64,000 bases of DNA from contig CAMZMU010000055.1 of the NCBI GenBank assembly GCA_947311845.1, positions 23,665,082 to 23,729,081 of the forward strand, read 5' to 3'. The notes beneath the pieces were generated by a model. The model saw only the letters and a program-made list of their open reading frames with translations, made no database searches and was not told the DNA's origin. Made by a program: the position numbers and the translations under genes. Source of the stretch: Poa pratensis (lineage: Eukaryota > Streptophyta > Magnoliopsida > Poales > Poaceae). Below are positions 1-11,715 of the stretch, piece after piece (position 1 is the stretch's first letter; the number at the start of each line of letters is the position of its first letter).

Positions 1-880
1 GGAGCAGGCGGCGCCAGGACCGGTGCCTTGGACAGTGCTTTCTTGAGCTCGGCGAAGGCCGCGTCTGCTTCGTCCGTCCAGACGAACTTGCCGGTTTTCT
101 TCAACAGGTGGTACAGGGGCAAGGTTTTCTCCCAGCCGGCTGATGAACCGGCTCAGCGAGGCCAGGCAGCCGGCGAACTTCTGGATGTCTTTTAGCCCGG
201 TTGGCCGCTCCATGCCCTCGATGGCGGCGATCTTGTCTGGGTTGGCCTCGATCCCTCGCGCGGAGACGAGGAAACCGAGTAGCTGGCCAGCCGGTACTCC
301 GAAGACGCACTTGGTCGGGTTCAGCTTCATCTGGAACCGGCGCAAGTTGGCGAAGGTTTCTCTCAGGTCGTCGATGAGGGTGCGGTGCTCTTTGGTCTTG
401 ATGACGATGTCGTCGACGTAGGCGTGGGCGTTGCGCCCGATCTGATGTTCAAGCATTTCTGCATGCACCTCTGGTAAGTGGCGCCGGCATTTTTCAAGCC
501 AAAGGACATGACCGTGTAGCAGTATGCTCCAAAGGGAGTGATGAATGCGGTCTTGAGGTGGTCGTCCGGGTGGAGCTTGATCTGGTTGTAGCCGGAATAC
601 GCGTCCAGGAAGGACAGGTAGTCGCAGCCGGCCGTGGAGTCAATGACTTGGTCGATGCGCGGCAGGCGAAGGGTCCTTGGGGCACACTTTGTTGAGGCTG
701 GTGTAGTCGATGCACATGCGCCAGGTATTGTTTTTCTTCATCACCAGGACTGGGTTGGCCAGCCAGTCCGGGTGGTACACTTCCATGATGAAGCCCGCGT
801 CGAGTAGCCGGGCGATCTCTTCTCCGATTGCTCTTCTCTTCTCCTCTCCGAAAGACGGAGAGGTTGCTTGACCGGTCTAG
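1..880 (-). pseudogene. gypsy reverse transcriptase / start of RNase H, broken
   Basis: Minus-strand translation gives, in order, the RT entry region ending in KNNTWRMCIDYTSLNKVCPK (about 750-690), the FITPFGAYCYTVMSFGLKNA segment (about 535-475), the catalytic YVDDIVIKT box (about 427-398) and the thumb/RNase H linker with FVWTDEADAAFAELKKALSK (about 90-30). The enzyme would copy element RNA into DNA in virus-like particles. The frame shifts between the GATYQRCMQKCL segment and the YVDD box (near 450), so no continuous product can form. The remainder of RNase H and integrase lies outside the window. Confidence 0.8.
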
Positions 881-998
881 CATCCGGCTTGACATGTAAA
901 GAGTGCTCAGCGAACTCCGTCGGTACACCTGGCATGTCTTTGGGAGACCATGCGAAGATGTCCCGATTCTCACGGAGGAATTCGATGAGCTCGCCTTC

Positions 999-1600
999 CT
1001 ATTTGTCGCTGAGGGTGTTGCCGATGGTGAGGAACTTCCCGTCCGGCTTGCTTGCGTCCAGCGGGACCTGCTTGCTATCTTTCTGGGCCTGGAATTGCGT
1101 CTCGCCCGTCTGCTTCTTTGCACACGGAACTTCCGGGTGCTCGGCTGCTACGGCGCGCCTGATCTCCTTGAACTCTTCAGCCGCTACCAGCGACTCGGCG
1201 AGCTTCGAGCCGGCCGAGGCGCATGCCATGGAGCGCTTGAAATCGCCGGCTATGGTGATGATCCCGCTTGGGCCCGGCAGCTTCATCTTCAGGTAGCCGT
1301 AATGGGGTACGGCCATGAATTGGGCGAGAGCCGGGCGGCCCAGGATGGCGTGGTAGGGGCTGCGGTGGTTCACCACCTCGAAACAGATGCTTTCACGACG
1401 ATTTTTTTCTTTTCTCCGAAGACGACGTCCAGCCGGACGGTGCCGATTGGTGTGCAGGACTGCCCTGGGACGATGCCGTGGAAGATCGTCCGGCTGGGAT
1501 TCATCCGGGCCTCGGTTATCCCCAGCTTGTCGGCGGTGTCCTTGTACAGGATGTTGATGCTGCTTCCTCCGTCGATGAGCACTGGGAGAAGGTGACGGCG
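999..1600 (-). pseudogene. gypsy aspartic protease domain, frameshifted
   Basis: The minus strand at 1582-1370 encodes MLIDGGSSINILYKDTADKL, the retropepsin-like active-site stretch (D-G-G-S-S-x-N-I-L, a variant of the usual DTG/DSG) of plant gypsy elements. After a frame change near 1376 it continues as NHRSPYHAILGRPALAQFMA and KLPGPSGIITIAGDFKRSM, the normal downstream part of this domain in grass gypsy polyproteins. It would cleave the Gag-Pol precursor. The domain lies between gag (upstream on the minus strand) and RT, as expected. The frame change indicates it is dead. Confidence 0.75.
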
Positions 1601-4065
1601 AACTCTTGCTCGGTGACGAAGGTGGGGTCCAGGAGCAGGCTGTAGCCCCCGGGATTCGGCATGATGTCCGGGTGGTCCTTGGGTCCGAAGGAGATGGGCT
1701 GGTTCGCCCAGTCCATCAGCTGCTGGACGGCGGGGATGACCGCGTTCACCTCTGCGACGCGTAGCCGCTGGCTGCGCTTGTCGTTGCGCTCGATGACGGA
1801 GATGACGTATGCGGCGTCCTTGTTGGGGTACATGTCGCGAGATGTGCCGGCTGTCTTGGGCGCTCGTTGCGCTGGTTGTTGCCTATGTTGATGCCGCCTT
1901 GGGGAGGGGGTGGGCCGTGTGGTGGAGGCGGTACCCACTCCACGCTGCAGACGGAGAGTCCAGCTGCAGCGCGCCGTCGTATGGCTGGCTGGCTTCCCGG
2001 TGACGCTGAGGTATCGGCACGGGCCGTTCATCATGTCCTCAAACAGGTACGTTGGCTTCGCCCACTGGCGGTCCTCGTATCGCCCTTCTGGCTTGTTCCA
2101 CTGGCGGGGATTCCGGTTCCCACCGTCATCGCCAGCCGGTTGGCCGGCCTCGGTTGCGTTGACGGCACGGTTCTCGTATCGCCCGTCTGGCGCGCCGCTT
2201 CTCTTCGGCTGTCTCGATCGCGATCGTCGCGGCGGTCGCGGTTGTCGCGGTTGCCTCCATTGTCCTGGGTGTCGCGGTTGTCGCGGCCGCCTCGGTTGTC
2301 ATTGCTGGGGCCGCCTTGCTCTCTCACAGCCGGCTTTTCTTGTGGCCTGCCGGCTCCGTCTATCTGCATTGGGATCCTCATGGCGGAGTCGGCCGTGGCG
2401 TATTTGTCTGCTATGGTCATGAGCTTTGCCATGGACTTTGGCTTGTCTAGGAGCAGCCGGTGCTTGAGCAACGTGCCCTCTCGGCAGCCGTTGATGAAGA
2501 AGCCGACCACCTGGATGTCGTGGACTCCCTCGCAGGGGTTGCGCAGGTTTGACCATTTCGTCAGGTAGTCGTAGTCGGACTCGGTTTTGCCCTGGGTGCA
2601 GCTGGCTAGCTGGCGAGGGTGAGCCGGGCGCTTGTAGGTGCTGGAGAAGTTCCTGACGAAGACCTGCTGGAAGTCCAGCCAGGAGTTGATCGAGATATCT
2701 GGCAGGCTGTTGAGCCACGTGCGAGCTGAGTCCTTCAGCATGAGTGACACATAGCGCACCGCTACGCGCTTGTTGCCGCCTGCGATGGAGATGGCGGTGA
2801 CGTAGTCGGATAGCCAGTCCTCTGGCTTCGTGCTTCCGTTGTACTTGGGCGTGTCACGCAGGAGGGTGAAACCCCGCGGGAAAGGCTCTTTTGCGATGCG
2901 AGGTCCGAAACACCGGTGGACCTCGCCCTCTTCTTCTTCTAGCCGGCGGGACTCCTCCAGGTTGTTGAGGCGGTTGCGAGTGTCAGGGTCGAACGTCGGG
3001 CCTAGATCTCCTAGCCGGTCGTGAACGTTTCCCCTGCGGGCAGCCGGCGGGTCGGCGTAGTAGTTCTGGCCGCTCCCTGCAGCCGGCGCGTTGAAGCGAC
3101 TTGGCCTAGAGTTGATGCTGCGCGAGCGATATCCGCCCGGCTGAGGAGCTTGCTGGGGCTGGACATGCGGTGAAGATGCCTGACGATCGCCTCGAGTCGC
3201 GCCGGCTAGCGGGGGGGGGGCAGGCGGAGGAGGCGGGGGAGGCGGCGTGATCAGCGCGGACGCGGCCTGGTTCTGGCTGAACTGGTGGTCTGCTGTGTCG
3301 AGGAGGTCCTAGACACGCTGATGCTGCGCACGTAGCTCGCCCCCCTCCAGATTGGGCATTTTTGCTGCGGCGGCTCGCGTTGGCTTCATGTTCTTCGCGG
3401 GGGAGCTGTAGACGGGTCGGCGAGTTGGAGGTGCTCCGGCTGGAGCAGCCGGCTCGGCATCAGCAGCCTGTCCTCCTGCCATCTCGGTGGCAAGGTTGCG
3501 CCTGACATTTCCTCGCGGGTTGGGCTCGACGTCGACGGGGGTGAAGCCGTGGGCGAAGTTGTACTCGCGGACTTGCGCTTCCATGCGGCGATGCGTGGCT
3601 GCGACGCCGTGCGCGCTGCTGAGCAGGCGCTGGCGTGCTTGCTCGAGTAGAGTGGCGGCCTGCGCGGGGTCCGCGTCGGCGGCGATGGGTGTGACCAGGC
3701 CCTGGAGCATGGCCTGGACGGAGTCGACGGGGACATTTTGCTGCTGGTGCTCGCGATATCGGACACCATAACCTCCGCGTAAACGCGGGTCTTGGTGCTG
3801 CTCTCGCAGCCGGCCGTCTCCTCAGGGAAACTGTCGACGCATGGCTCGATGTTAGCGGGGTAGTCGGACGTGAGGGCGATGTAGACGCGATGCTCGCCGA
3901 AGTGCACGACGGTGCCATCCTCGGGGAAGGCGGAGCCGGTGAAGCAAGCGGCGTTGCCGTTGACAAAGTCGATGGAGCCAAACGTGGAGACGAGGCCGGA
4001 GGCGACTCGCTCACCGAGACGGCTGCGGGATCCCACGCGGAATGTGACTCCGGATGCTGCTATCT
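1601..4065 (-). pseudogene. gypsy gag region and 5' leader
   Basis: The best-preserved part is 2759-2031 on the minus strand, encoding the retrotransposon gag core: MRYVSLMLKDSARTWLNSLP, then SWLDFQQVFVRNFSSTYKRP, then a TESDYDYLTKWSNLRN segment, followed by an Arg/Asp-rich tail. Upstream (about 3710-3309) is a low-complexity Ala/Pro-rich stretch, and between that and the LTR is a leader of about 1 kb with only fragmentary frames. Gag would form the particle shell and bind RNA. No intact CCHC knuckle was found. Frames switch repeatedly, so this is a relic. Confidence 0.7.
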
Positions 4066-4083
4066 GCCCCACGGTGGGCGCCA
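4066..4083 (-). other. Primer-binding site of the left gypsy element
   Basis: Immediately inside the LTR end, with a two-base gap, the minus strand reads TGGCGCCCACCGTGGGGC. TGGCGCC-type sites are common in grass gypsy elements and serve as the tRNA docking site for first-strand synthesis. The position fixes the inner end of the LTR near 4086. Confidence 0.65.
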
Positions 4084-4085
4084 AA

Positions 4086-5238
4086 TGACGTGGGATCGAA
4101 CACGGCATATGCCACGGGGTGGCTAAGATAGGTGTGGGAGCAGCGTTCTGCAGCATCGGTACCCGCGGGGATTGCGCCGGAGCGCGGACACGGGAAGTAC
4201 CCAGGTTCAGAGCCCTCCCGGAGGAGGTAAAACTCCTACTCCTGCTCGATCTCTCTATCATCGATGGACACGGTACAGATTTGCTCTTCGAGCTACTCGG
4301 TGAGCTCTCTCTCTAGCTATCTGGGGCGGGGAGGAAGAAGTGGTGGTTTCTTATGCATTACCCTCTACTTGGGCACCCAGACAACCTTATATAGGCCTAG
4401 CTGTCTGGCTTACAGGCGGGACCGGCTGGTCCGTGCCAGCCGGCCGATGTCGGCTACAGGAGTGTCTCAGTGTGATACAGCTTGTCCTCAGCACAGTTGA
4501 ACTTCGTAGGGCTGCAGGAGATGACGGGCTAGACCTCGCGACGTGGAGGGCTAGCCAGCGACGGTGCCAGGCCCCGCCCGCGGCGGACGTCTCTGTGTCT
4601 CCTGCTTGTCGGCGTGCTAGCTAGCGCTCCGTGTCTCCCGCTTGCCGGATCTCCTAGGCGACGCAGGAGATATCTTGTCGGGGTAGACTTGGCGACGTGG
4701 AGGGCTAGCCGGCGACGGTGTCGGCCCCCGCCTACCCGGCAGACAGCTCGTGGGTCTCTTGTCGGCAATGTCAGGCGGCGCCCCGTGTCTCCCGCCTGCC
4801 GGATCTCCTAGGCACTGTAGGAGACGTAGGGCTATACTTCGCTTTAGCCCATGCTTGGGCGACGTGGAGCGCTAGCCGGGCATGGCCCTGGCGCCCGCCC
4901 AACACGGGCCCTTGTCTCCTGCTCTTCGTAGGCAAGTGGCAGCCGGTCATCCGGCTGGCCATCAACCGAATCCGGCTGCTGCCGTTGACCTTAGTCGCAT
5001 AAGGCGGGCGTCGTTTGTCGTTTTCTGCTTGTCTCTGGGAATCGTGATGATGACGAGCCTATAGTTCCTCTTTCCCATGCCGCCCGGCTGTGCTTCGATA
5101 GGCTAGGCGGAGGCCGGTTGCGCTCGGGGCAGGTGGATTCGGCCGAGCCGGCCAGCCGGAGGCGGCCAGACTTGATTTTGCGTTTCACTCGAGATCTTCT
5201 GTGGGTCTTTAGGCACCGGGGTTTATCCCCATGTCACA
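4086..5238 (-). repeat. 5' LTR of the left gypsy element
   Basis: On the minus strand the segment starts TGTGACATGGGG and ends CCCACGTCA just before the primer-binding site, giving an LTR of about 1.15 kb with TG...CA ends. The interior holds several direct repeats of a GC-rich unit with 'cgacgtggagggctagcc' and 'cctgccggatctcctaggc' (about 4530-4870). The outer boundary rests on the TG end and on where homology to the other host blocks begins. The partner LTR is not in the window. Confidence 0.6.
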
Positions 5239-5473
5239 TTCTAAATACTTAAATTCAAGCATTGGGAATTAATAATATGTGGGCTATGTTGCACAATATT
5301 ATACCGTTGGTCTCACGTCTAAAAGCACTTATTCTGATCATTAAATTTTTACAACCACGTACAAAATATTAAATCCATGATCAAAGCTCATATTTAGACT
5401 GTCATAGTCATAATACATATGCTCGATATTTAAGAACGGAAGAAGTATACTTCTTTTCGAACGGACAAAGGAT
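5239..5473. repeat. Host block A, left piece
   Basis: This non-coding stretch ('aagcattgggaattaataat', 'cgttggtctcacgtctaaaa', 'acatatgctcgatatttaag') is clearly related to 50340-50630 (block B) and 61029-61600 (block C), both of which lie upstream of subtilase genes. It is interrupted at 5474 by the CACTA element and continues at 39466. A piece present in B and C ('cattttcaagccaatgtata') is missing here, a small deletion. No gene is visible. Confidence 0.75.
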
Positions 5474-5700
5474 CACTAGTAGAAAACAGGCCATCCGTTT
5501 TCACCTTTTGTCCCGGCCTAATTACGAACCGCGACTAATGGGGCAATAGGTCCCGGTTCGAATTGCCAGAGCGCCTGTGAGCATTCGTCCCGGTTCGGTT
5601 GTGACCTTTGGTCCCGGCACATGCGCCACATGTTGCCGCGACTGTGGGTCCCCTTGGCAGAGCACCTTTCGTCCCGGTTCGTGTTACGAACTGGGACCAA
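5474..5700 (+). repeat. CACTA left terminal and subterminal repeats
   Basis: The terminal CACTAGTAGAAAA is followed by several copies of a 'tcccggttcg' motif in alternating orientation (about 5511, 5550, 5588, 5673), one forming an inverted pair around 'gttcgtgttacgaac'. Such motifs are the transposase-binding sites of this superfamily. The same motif family recurs at the right end. Confidence 0.8.
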
Positions 5701-6032
5701 AGAGTCTCCCCTGCATATATCATCTTCCACCCCGAGCTCCATCTCCATTTTGAGCTCGAGTTCATCACCATTTTCTCCTCCATTTCCTCTGCATCACTCA
5801 AGTTAATCCCCATTTTTTTCACCATTTGTGAAGATTGAAGGCACCCCATCTATTCAAGGGTTGGCAACATCATCCTTTCCTCTGGCGTTGCAACTTTAGC
5901 TCATTTCATTGCTAGTTTAGCTCATTTCATTTTTGTAGTGCTAGCTAGGTGTTTGATGAAATGTCTAAGTTAGAGAGTTCATTTTTTATATGCATTTTGA
6001 GCTCAAATTAATTTATTATTTGTGGATTTTAG

Positions 6033-6682
6033 TGTCGTCCCATCCTCACCGCCATCGATAGCCCGCGCTGTCCCGTGACCGGCACCACCTCGGTTAGCCT
6101 CTTTTTTATCTTTTATTTGAAAGAAAAATTACTTGTATGATTTAAATGCATAGTTATTTCTTGTATAATTTTCTTATATTTTTTATATGTATAGTGTCAT
6201 GGTTTTGATAACCGCCCCGTCGGCCCTCGTCCGGTCTATGATTCGGATGTGGTATATTTTTATAACTATTTGTTTCATTTTGTGTTTATAACAACTATAC
6301 CTACCAACTTGACATAGACGCTTTTATCTAGGAGGTAGTTGAACCGGAAATTCCAACCGACCCTATTGTCGAGTTTTTTGTAAAAGAAAACAATGATTTG
6401 AAAGCAAAATTGAAAAGAAGTGAAGATCTTCGTCTCCAATGCCTAGAAGAGAAGATGAAATTGGAGTTCAAGCTTGCCGACATCGTCGATGAACATGAGT
6501 TCAAGCTTGCCGACGTCGTCGATGCTCACGAGATCAAGATGGATGCAATGCGCTTGAAGATTAAAAAGATTAGAAAATATGCCATTAGTCCAGAGGCTTG
6601 GTATCATTATGCTGTTGGTTCAATAATTACCTTAGTTGTGATTTTGATCGCATTTGTTGTTGGATTTAAATTCTTTAGATAG
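6033..6682 (+). CDS. CACTA-encoded coiled-coil protein with C-terminal membrane anchor (uncharacterised)
   Basis: Three splice-compatible, phase-0 segments can be read: about 6036-6092 (RPILTAIDSPRCPVTGTTS, donor GT at 6093), 6195-6251 (CHGFDNRPVGPRPVYDSDV, flanked by AG and GT) and 6332-6682 (starting EVVEPEIPTDPIVEFFVKEN). The last exon is open to its TAG. It holds a charged helix-rich stretch with a doubled LADIVDEHEFK / LADVVDAHEIK unit, then MDAMRLKIKKIRKYAI, and ends in a hydrophobic helix (GSIITLVVILIAFVVGFKFF) typical of a tail-anchored membrane protein. It lies just upstream of, and in the same direction as, the transposase. I recall similar proteins beside Triticeae CACTA transposases but know of no function. 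The first exon is not resolved. It is the only CACTA reading frame here without a visible break. Confidence 0.65.
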
Positions 6683-6833
6683 TTGTATGTTAGTTTCAAT
6701 TAATGTATGTTTTATGAGAACTATGTATTACATTTACTTTACTTTGGTTTTAATGTGATGAACTTGTATTAATTAATTTGGTCACTATTATATATTCATG
6801 ATATAGTGCAATGGTTTTTGATATATTTATATA

Positions 6834-8567
6834 ATGCAGATGAGCCAGCAATGGATGTACAGTGACCGACGATGTCCCGACTATATTAATGGCATGCATA
6901 GATTTCTCCGTGTGGCTGAGAAAAACAAGCCGTCGAATGGTTTTATTTCTTGTCCATGTAGTGTCTGCAAGAATACGCAGGATTACTCAACCTCAAAAAC
7001 CATTCACGTCCACCTGTTGCAGTCCGGTTTCATGTCCGGTTATAATTGTTGGACCAAGCACGGAGAAAGAGGGGTTATAATGGAAGAAAATGAAGAAGAA
7101 GAGGATAATGACAACTATCATACGTTCACTGAAGACGGTGATACTACAATGGGGGAAGACGAAGCTGAAGAAGAGCCCATTGTTGATGAGCCCATTGTTG
7201 ATGAGCCCGATGATGATTTTGGTCGGGCCATTCTTGATGCACAGATAAACAGCGGAAGTGAAAACGAGAGGTTGAAATTAGAGAGCATGTTAGAGGATCA
7301 CAAAAAATTGTTGTACCCAACTTGCGAAGATGGCTAGAAAAAGCTTGGTAGCACACTGGAATTGCTGCAATGGAAGGCAGAGAATGGTACATATGATAGG
7401 GGATTTGAAAATTTGCTGAAAATAATAAAGAAGATGCTTCCAAGGGATAACGTATTACCCCCCACTACGTATGAAGCAAAGAAGGTTGTCTGCCCTCTAG
7501 GATTAGAGGTGCAGAAGATACATGCATCCATCAATGGCTGCATCCTCTACCGCGGTGAGAAGTACGAGAATTTGAATGCATGCCCGGTATGCGGTGCATT
7601 GCGGTATAAGATAAGGCGAGATGACCCTAGTGATGTTGAGGGCGAGCCGTGCCCCAGGAAGAGGGTTCCTGCCAAGGTGATGTGGTATGCTCCTATAATA
7701 CCACGGTTGAAACGTTTGTTCCAAAACAAAGAGCATGCAAAGTTGTTACGATGGCACAAAGAGGACCGTAAGAAAGACCTGATGCTGAGACACCCCGCTG
7801 ATGGGTCGCAGTGGAGAAAAATCGACAGGGAGTTCCCGACATTTACAGCTGATGCAAGGAACTTAAGATTTGGTCTAAGTACAGATGGTTTTAATCCTTT
7901 CGGGGAGCAGAGCTCCAGTCATAGCACCTGGCCTGTGACTCTATGTATCTACAACCTTCCTCCTTGGTTGTGCATGAAGCGGAAGTTCATTATGATGCCA
8001 GTGCTCATCCAAGATCCGAAGCAACCCGGCAACGACATTGATGTGTACCTGAGGACATTGGTTGAAGAACTTTTACAGTTATGGCATGACGAAGGTGTAC
8101 CTGTGTGGGATGAGCACGAACAAAAGGAATTTGACCTACGAGCGTTGTTGTTTGTAACCATCAATGATTGGCCTGCTCTTAGTAACATTTCAGGACAGTC
8201 AAACAAGGGATACAATGCATGCACGCACTATTTAGATAAGACTGAAATTATACATTTGGGAAACAAGAATGTGTACCTGGGGCATCATCGATTTCTTACA
8301 AAACAGCATCCCGTAAGAAAGAAAGGCAAGCATTTCAAAGGTGAGGCAGATCACCGGACGAATCTTAAATGCCCTCATGGTGATGTTATATATGACATGG
8401 TCAAGGATTTAAAAGTAATCTTTGGAAATGGTCCTGGCAGTAATATTCCGCCCTTCAAAGTGAACATTGACCCAAGTATCAAGTTAAATGATGAAGATTG
8501 TCCATGGTTGCGTCGCAATCAGAAGAAAGGGACACACACGAAGAAGAAGTTTATACCACAACAATAG
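6834..8567 (+). pseudogene. tnp2-like: TNP2-type CACTA transposase, one in-frame stop and internal deletion
   Basis: The N-terminal part (6834-7334) matches the transposase-associated domain: WMYSDRRCPDYINGMHRFLR, a Cys-rich ISCPCSVCKN segment and a histidine (HVHLLQSGF), then an acidic stretch. TAG at 7335-7337 interrupts, but the same frame continues through the Transposase_21 core: VCPLGLEVQKIHASINGCIL, NACPVCGALRY, FGLSTDGFNPFGEQSSSHST, WPVTLCIYNLPPWLCMKRKF and NKGYNACTHYLD. It should cut at CACTA ends in the nucleus. The family is usually around 1000 residues; here about 577 codons remain. After MVKDLKVIFGNGPGS the text jumps to a Lys-rich tail, so the central and C-terminal core appears deleted. 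Confidence 0.85.
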
Positions 8568-9038
8568 ATATGGATGTTGGTGGTGATGTGTAATAATGTA
8601 TTAAACCTTTTATGTAACTGTGTTGTGAAAACTCGGAAGAAAACTCTAAACTCCAACGGCGCTCACAAGCGCTCGATAAAGTTGAACAAAACACACAGTT
8701 TTCCCTGCATACAGCCCGACGGTGGCTCCTCAGTGCCTGCATATCAAATGCACCGTCAGACGTATGCAGGGAATCCGAATGCTTTGTATATCAAATGAAC
8801 TACACTGAGTGATCCAATACTGATTTTGCCCTCAAAAGAAACACACGCCCCTGATCCAACGGCTCACAAGCGCTTGAAAGAAACACACCCTGATCCAAAG
8901 GCTCACAAGCGCTTGAAAGAAACACATGATCCGTGTGCTTCTTTACTCCCGGTTGGTGTTACCAACCGGGACTAAAGGCGGGCTTTGCGGTCACGACTCG
9001 TGTCAGTCACGTGTCCTCCACCAGGTGACGATGTGCCT
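8568..9038 (+). other. CACTA non-coding segment with hairpin and short tandem repeats
   Basis: Downstream of the transposase there is a direct repeat of a 'ggctcacaagcgcttgaaag' unit (8861-8925) and a hairpin, actcccggttggtgttacca paired with its complement around 8944-8977, matching the subterminal motif class of the element. Two related 'gcatatcaaatg'/'gtatatcaaatg' boxes flank 'caccgtcagacgtatgcagg'. No gene is visible. Confidence 0.55.
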
Positions 9039-9634
9039 TGTAACACCCCAAAAATTCGTCCCTAATTTTAGTGGTGTTTCCTCACACCTGAAAAACTTTT
9101 TCCTTCTATTTCAAAATTTTTGCTTGCTCCCTCGGTGCTTGATGATGTCGTTTGGATTTCCGTGCTTAAATAATTCCAAAGGTTCAGCTGAACCACTTTG
9201 CCACTACCAAAATCTTCGGCCGATAACCTTTCCTTTGAACCCGAAGACGAAATCCCGAGAACATCGAATCCTAGTATTCCACCACCGATTCCACCAAATG
9301 ATCAAAGGTGATGTCTCCCTTCGCCAAACCCCTTTGAGTTTCTCCAAGAGCCATGATGGAACCAACTCAAGAGCATGCTCAAACCAGCCACTTCACCATC
9401 GATACCCACCTCATTTTGGCCCATGTTTTTCCTTAGCCATTTGGGAGACATATCACCCCGACCACCAGTTATTTTGACCAACACTGAGATACACCAATTA
9501 AGCTCGTCCCTGAGCCATCCCTATCCGCTCCTCCCCGAGCTCATCCATTCGGGACTAGGGTTGGGTCACTGACGCCCGTGACCGTGGTTAGATCAACCAC
9601 GGGTCACTACCCCCCCCCCCCTCACCCTCTCCGG

Positions 9635-9644
9635 CTATAAAAAG
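9635..9644 (+). promoter_or_regulatory. Putative TATA box of the 5' LTR
   Basis: CTATAAAAAG lies about 600 bp into the LTR after a C-run and a CCGG. The identical element is at the same place in the 3' LTR (19844-19853). Position and sequence fit the Pol II core promoter that would start the element's RNA. Inferred from motif only. Confidence 0.5.
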
Positions 9645-11715
9645 CCCTCCCTGAGGCCACCAGTGCACACCCGGCCCTTACTCTCCCTCCCCAGACTCTC
9701 CCACTCGAAGTTCCACAAAGAAGTGAGGCCGCAGGAGCTCCGCAAAGCCTCCCATGGCTGAAACCCTATAGCTCGGGTAGCGAGCTCCACGGTCCACCTC
9801 TGCCGTAGGAGGAAGCACCGGCGAGCGCGGTGAAGCGTGCCGGTTCCATTTCCACCGTCTTCGTAGTCCCCGGGCCACCCCACGGCCGGCGCCGTCGCCA
9901 TGCCGAAGGTTGCCGCCATGGCCGAGCTAGGCCAAGCTCGACGAGGCTCATGGGAGGTGCCCCGGTCTCCGGCTTCCGCCCCTGCTGGGAGCGGTGGGGC
10001 GCGGCGGGCCGTCCTGGCCGTCGGCGTCCACCCTCGGCCGCCCGGCTGCCGGCGCCATGGCCCTCCCGAGCGACCTGCGTACGTACTGTATGTACGTACG
10101 TGTGTGTCGTGTGTTGGAGGCAGGGAAGAAGAAAGGAGAGAAAAAAAAGAAGAAGAGAAGAGAGAGGCCGACAGGTGGGTCCTGGTCCCACCTGTCAGGT
10201 TAAGTGGAGGCGGCTTTCGCGCGGATACGCTTTCCAGCTGCGAAGACGTATTTCCAGAGAACTACGCAACCAGCCCAGCCCAGTTCGGAAATCAGCCTGT
10301 TCTGTTTTTTCTTCCGGGTGAGCAGCGGGTAGCTATCCTTCGCTCGCTCGTTTCTCTTAAACCGTAACTCCGTTTGAGGTGATTCAAATTTGTAAATTCT
10401 TAGTTTGAAAAGCTCTGTCCAGTAGTATCAGTTTTGCATTTTTGTAAAATACTTGTATGCTCAGTACCTTTGTATGCATGCATAGGGTATACCGCGGTAC
10501 CGGCAGACCGAGACCCTGACCCGTGACGTGTCCGTGACCCTCCAAGCCAAACGGTGTCGATCTTCGGAGGCAAGCTAACCCCTTGCTATGAGCAGTCCCG
10601 CAATATTGTTTGTTATTTTATTATTGCCATGACGAGTGTTTATCTTTGTCTGTGTTCGGTATATATTATGTCGGTCTGCTATTGTTGTGTTCAATATGTT
10701 ACTTCAAATATTGCTCCTGCCATGTTTCATTCATCATCCATGTATGCATTAGAATGACGTGTGAATTAAATTGTGCACCTCGCACTTGCGCGGCTTTGTC
10801 GAACCCTCTAAATAAACAACTCTAAAACATGTGTCCCTGTGATTGTTTGCTTTTTCTTCTTCGCCGAGGTAAGGAGCGGACGAATGTCGTCTTATGATCC
10901 TCGGAGTTGGGGGCATTTGCCAAAAGAGTTATTTGCTTCTTATCCCTCCGTCAAATATGGTTGGCGTAAGCCACCCGGACTGCGACGCTTGGGAGCTGAC
11001 TTTCCATTTGGTTCTTTTTGCCAAGATTGCAGACCCATGTCAGGTTAATCCTCGAGTGGAATGGATGCTTTCTTTCTTATGATTGCTTTTCGGTTCATTG
11101 TTTGGAGGCTACATGCCTCACCAACTTTGTAATTAATCTGCGAGGGCGCTGGCTGGAGGAACCGCCACAGTCGTCCGATCAAACCAACTAAGCTATATTT
11201 TGTAGTTGATCTGTGGTGGCGCTTGTTGGCGGGATCACCACGATAGTCACCCGGTCGACGCTAACCAACTAGTTGATCTGTGGTGGCGCTTGTTGGCGGG
11301 ATTGCCACGATAGTCACCCGGTCGACGCAAACCGACTAAACCATAATTCGTAATTGATCTGTGGTGATGCTGGCTGGAGGAACCGCCATAGTCACGCAGT
11401 TAATACAAACAAACTATTGTTTGAATCATGATGTTGCTAATGTCCTGTTGTTTGATGATTCATAATTATGATATTGTGATTGTTGTGTTGGACTAATCCC
11501 CTGTTGTTTGGACTTGTTATGATGAAACTTGATTAAATGAAACACCTCTCCAAACTTCGATAGGGTCAGTCCATATTGCCACTAATCTGAACATCGAAAG
11601 CACTACCACTGTCGCTCATATGGGCGGGCCTTGACCTACGTAATCCTATTGAGCCTCCTTTGATGCCACCCTTTTGGCAAGTCTAGTCGGTTACCATAGT
11701 TGGTCGGGGCTAGTC

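Larger units (their letters stand above)
1..5238 (-). mobile_element. Ty3/gypsy LTR retrotransposon, 5' part, decayed
   Basis: Read on the minus strand the order is LTR (5238 to 4086), primer-binding site, gag, aspartic protease and reverse transcriptase, which is the gypsy order. The rest of pol and the 3' LTR lie outside the window to the left. Reading frames are broken by several frameshifts, so this copy is not autonomous. Because only one LTR is in view, no target duplication or age can be derived. The flank beyond 5238 is host block A, so the element inserted in or next to the duplicated host segment. The family name cannot be settled by eye. Confidence 0.85.
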
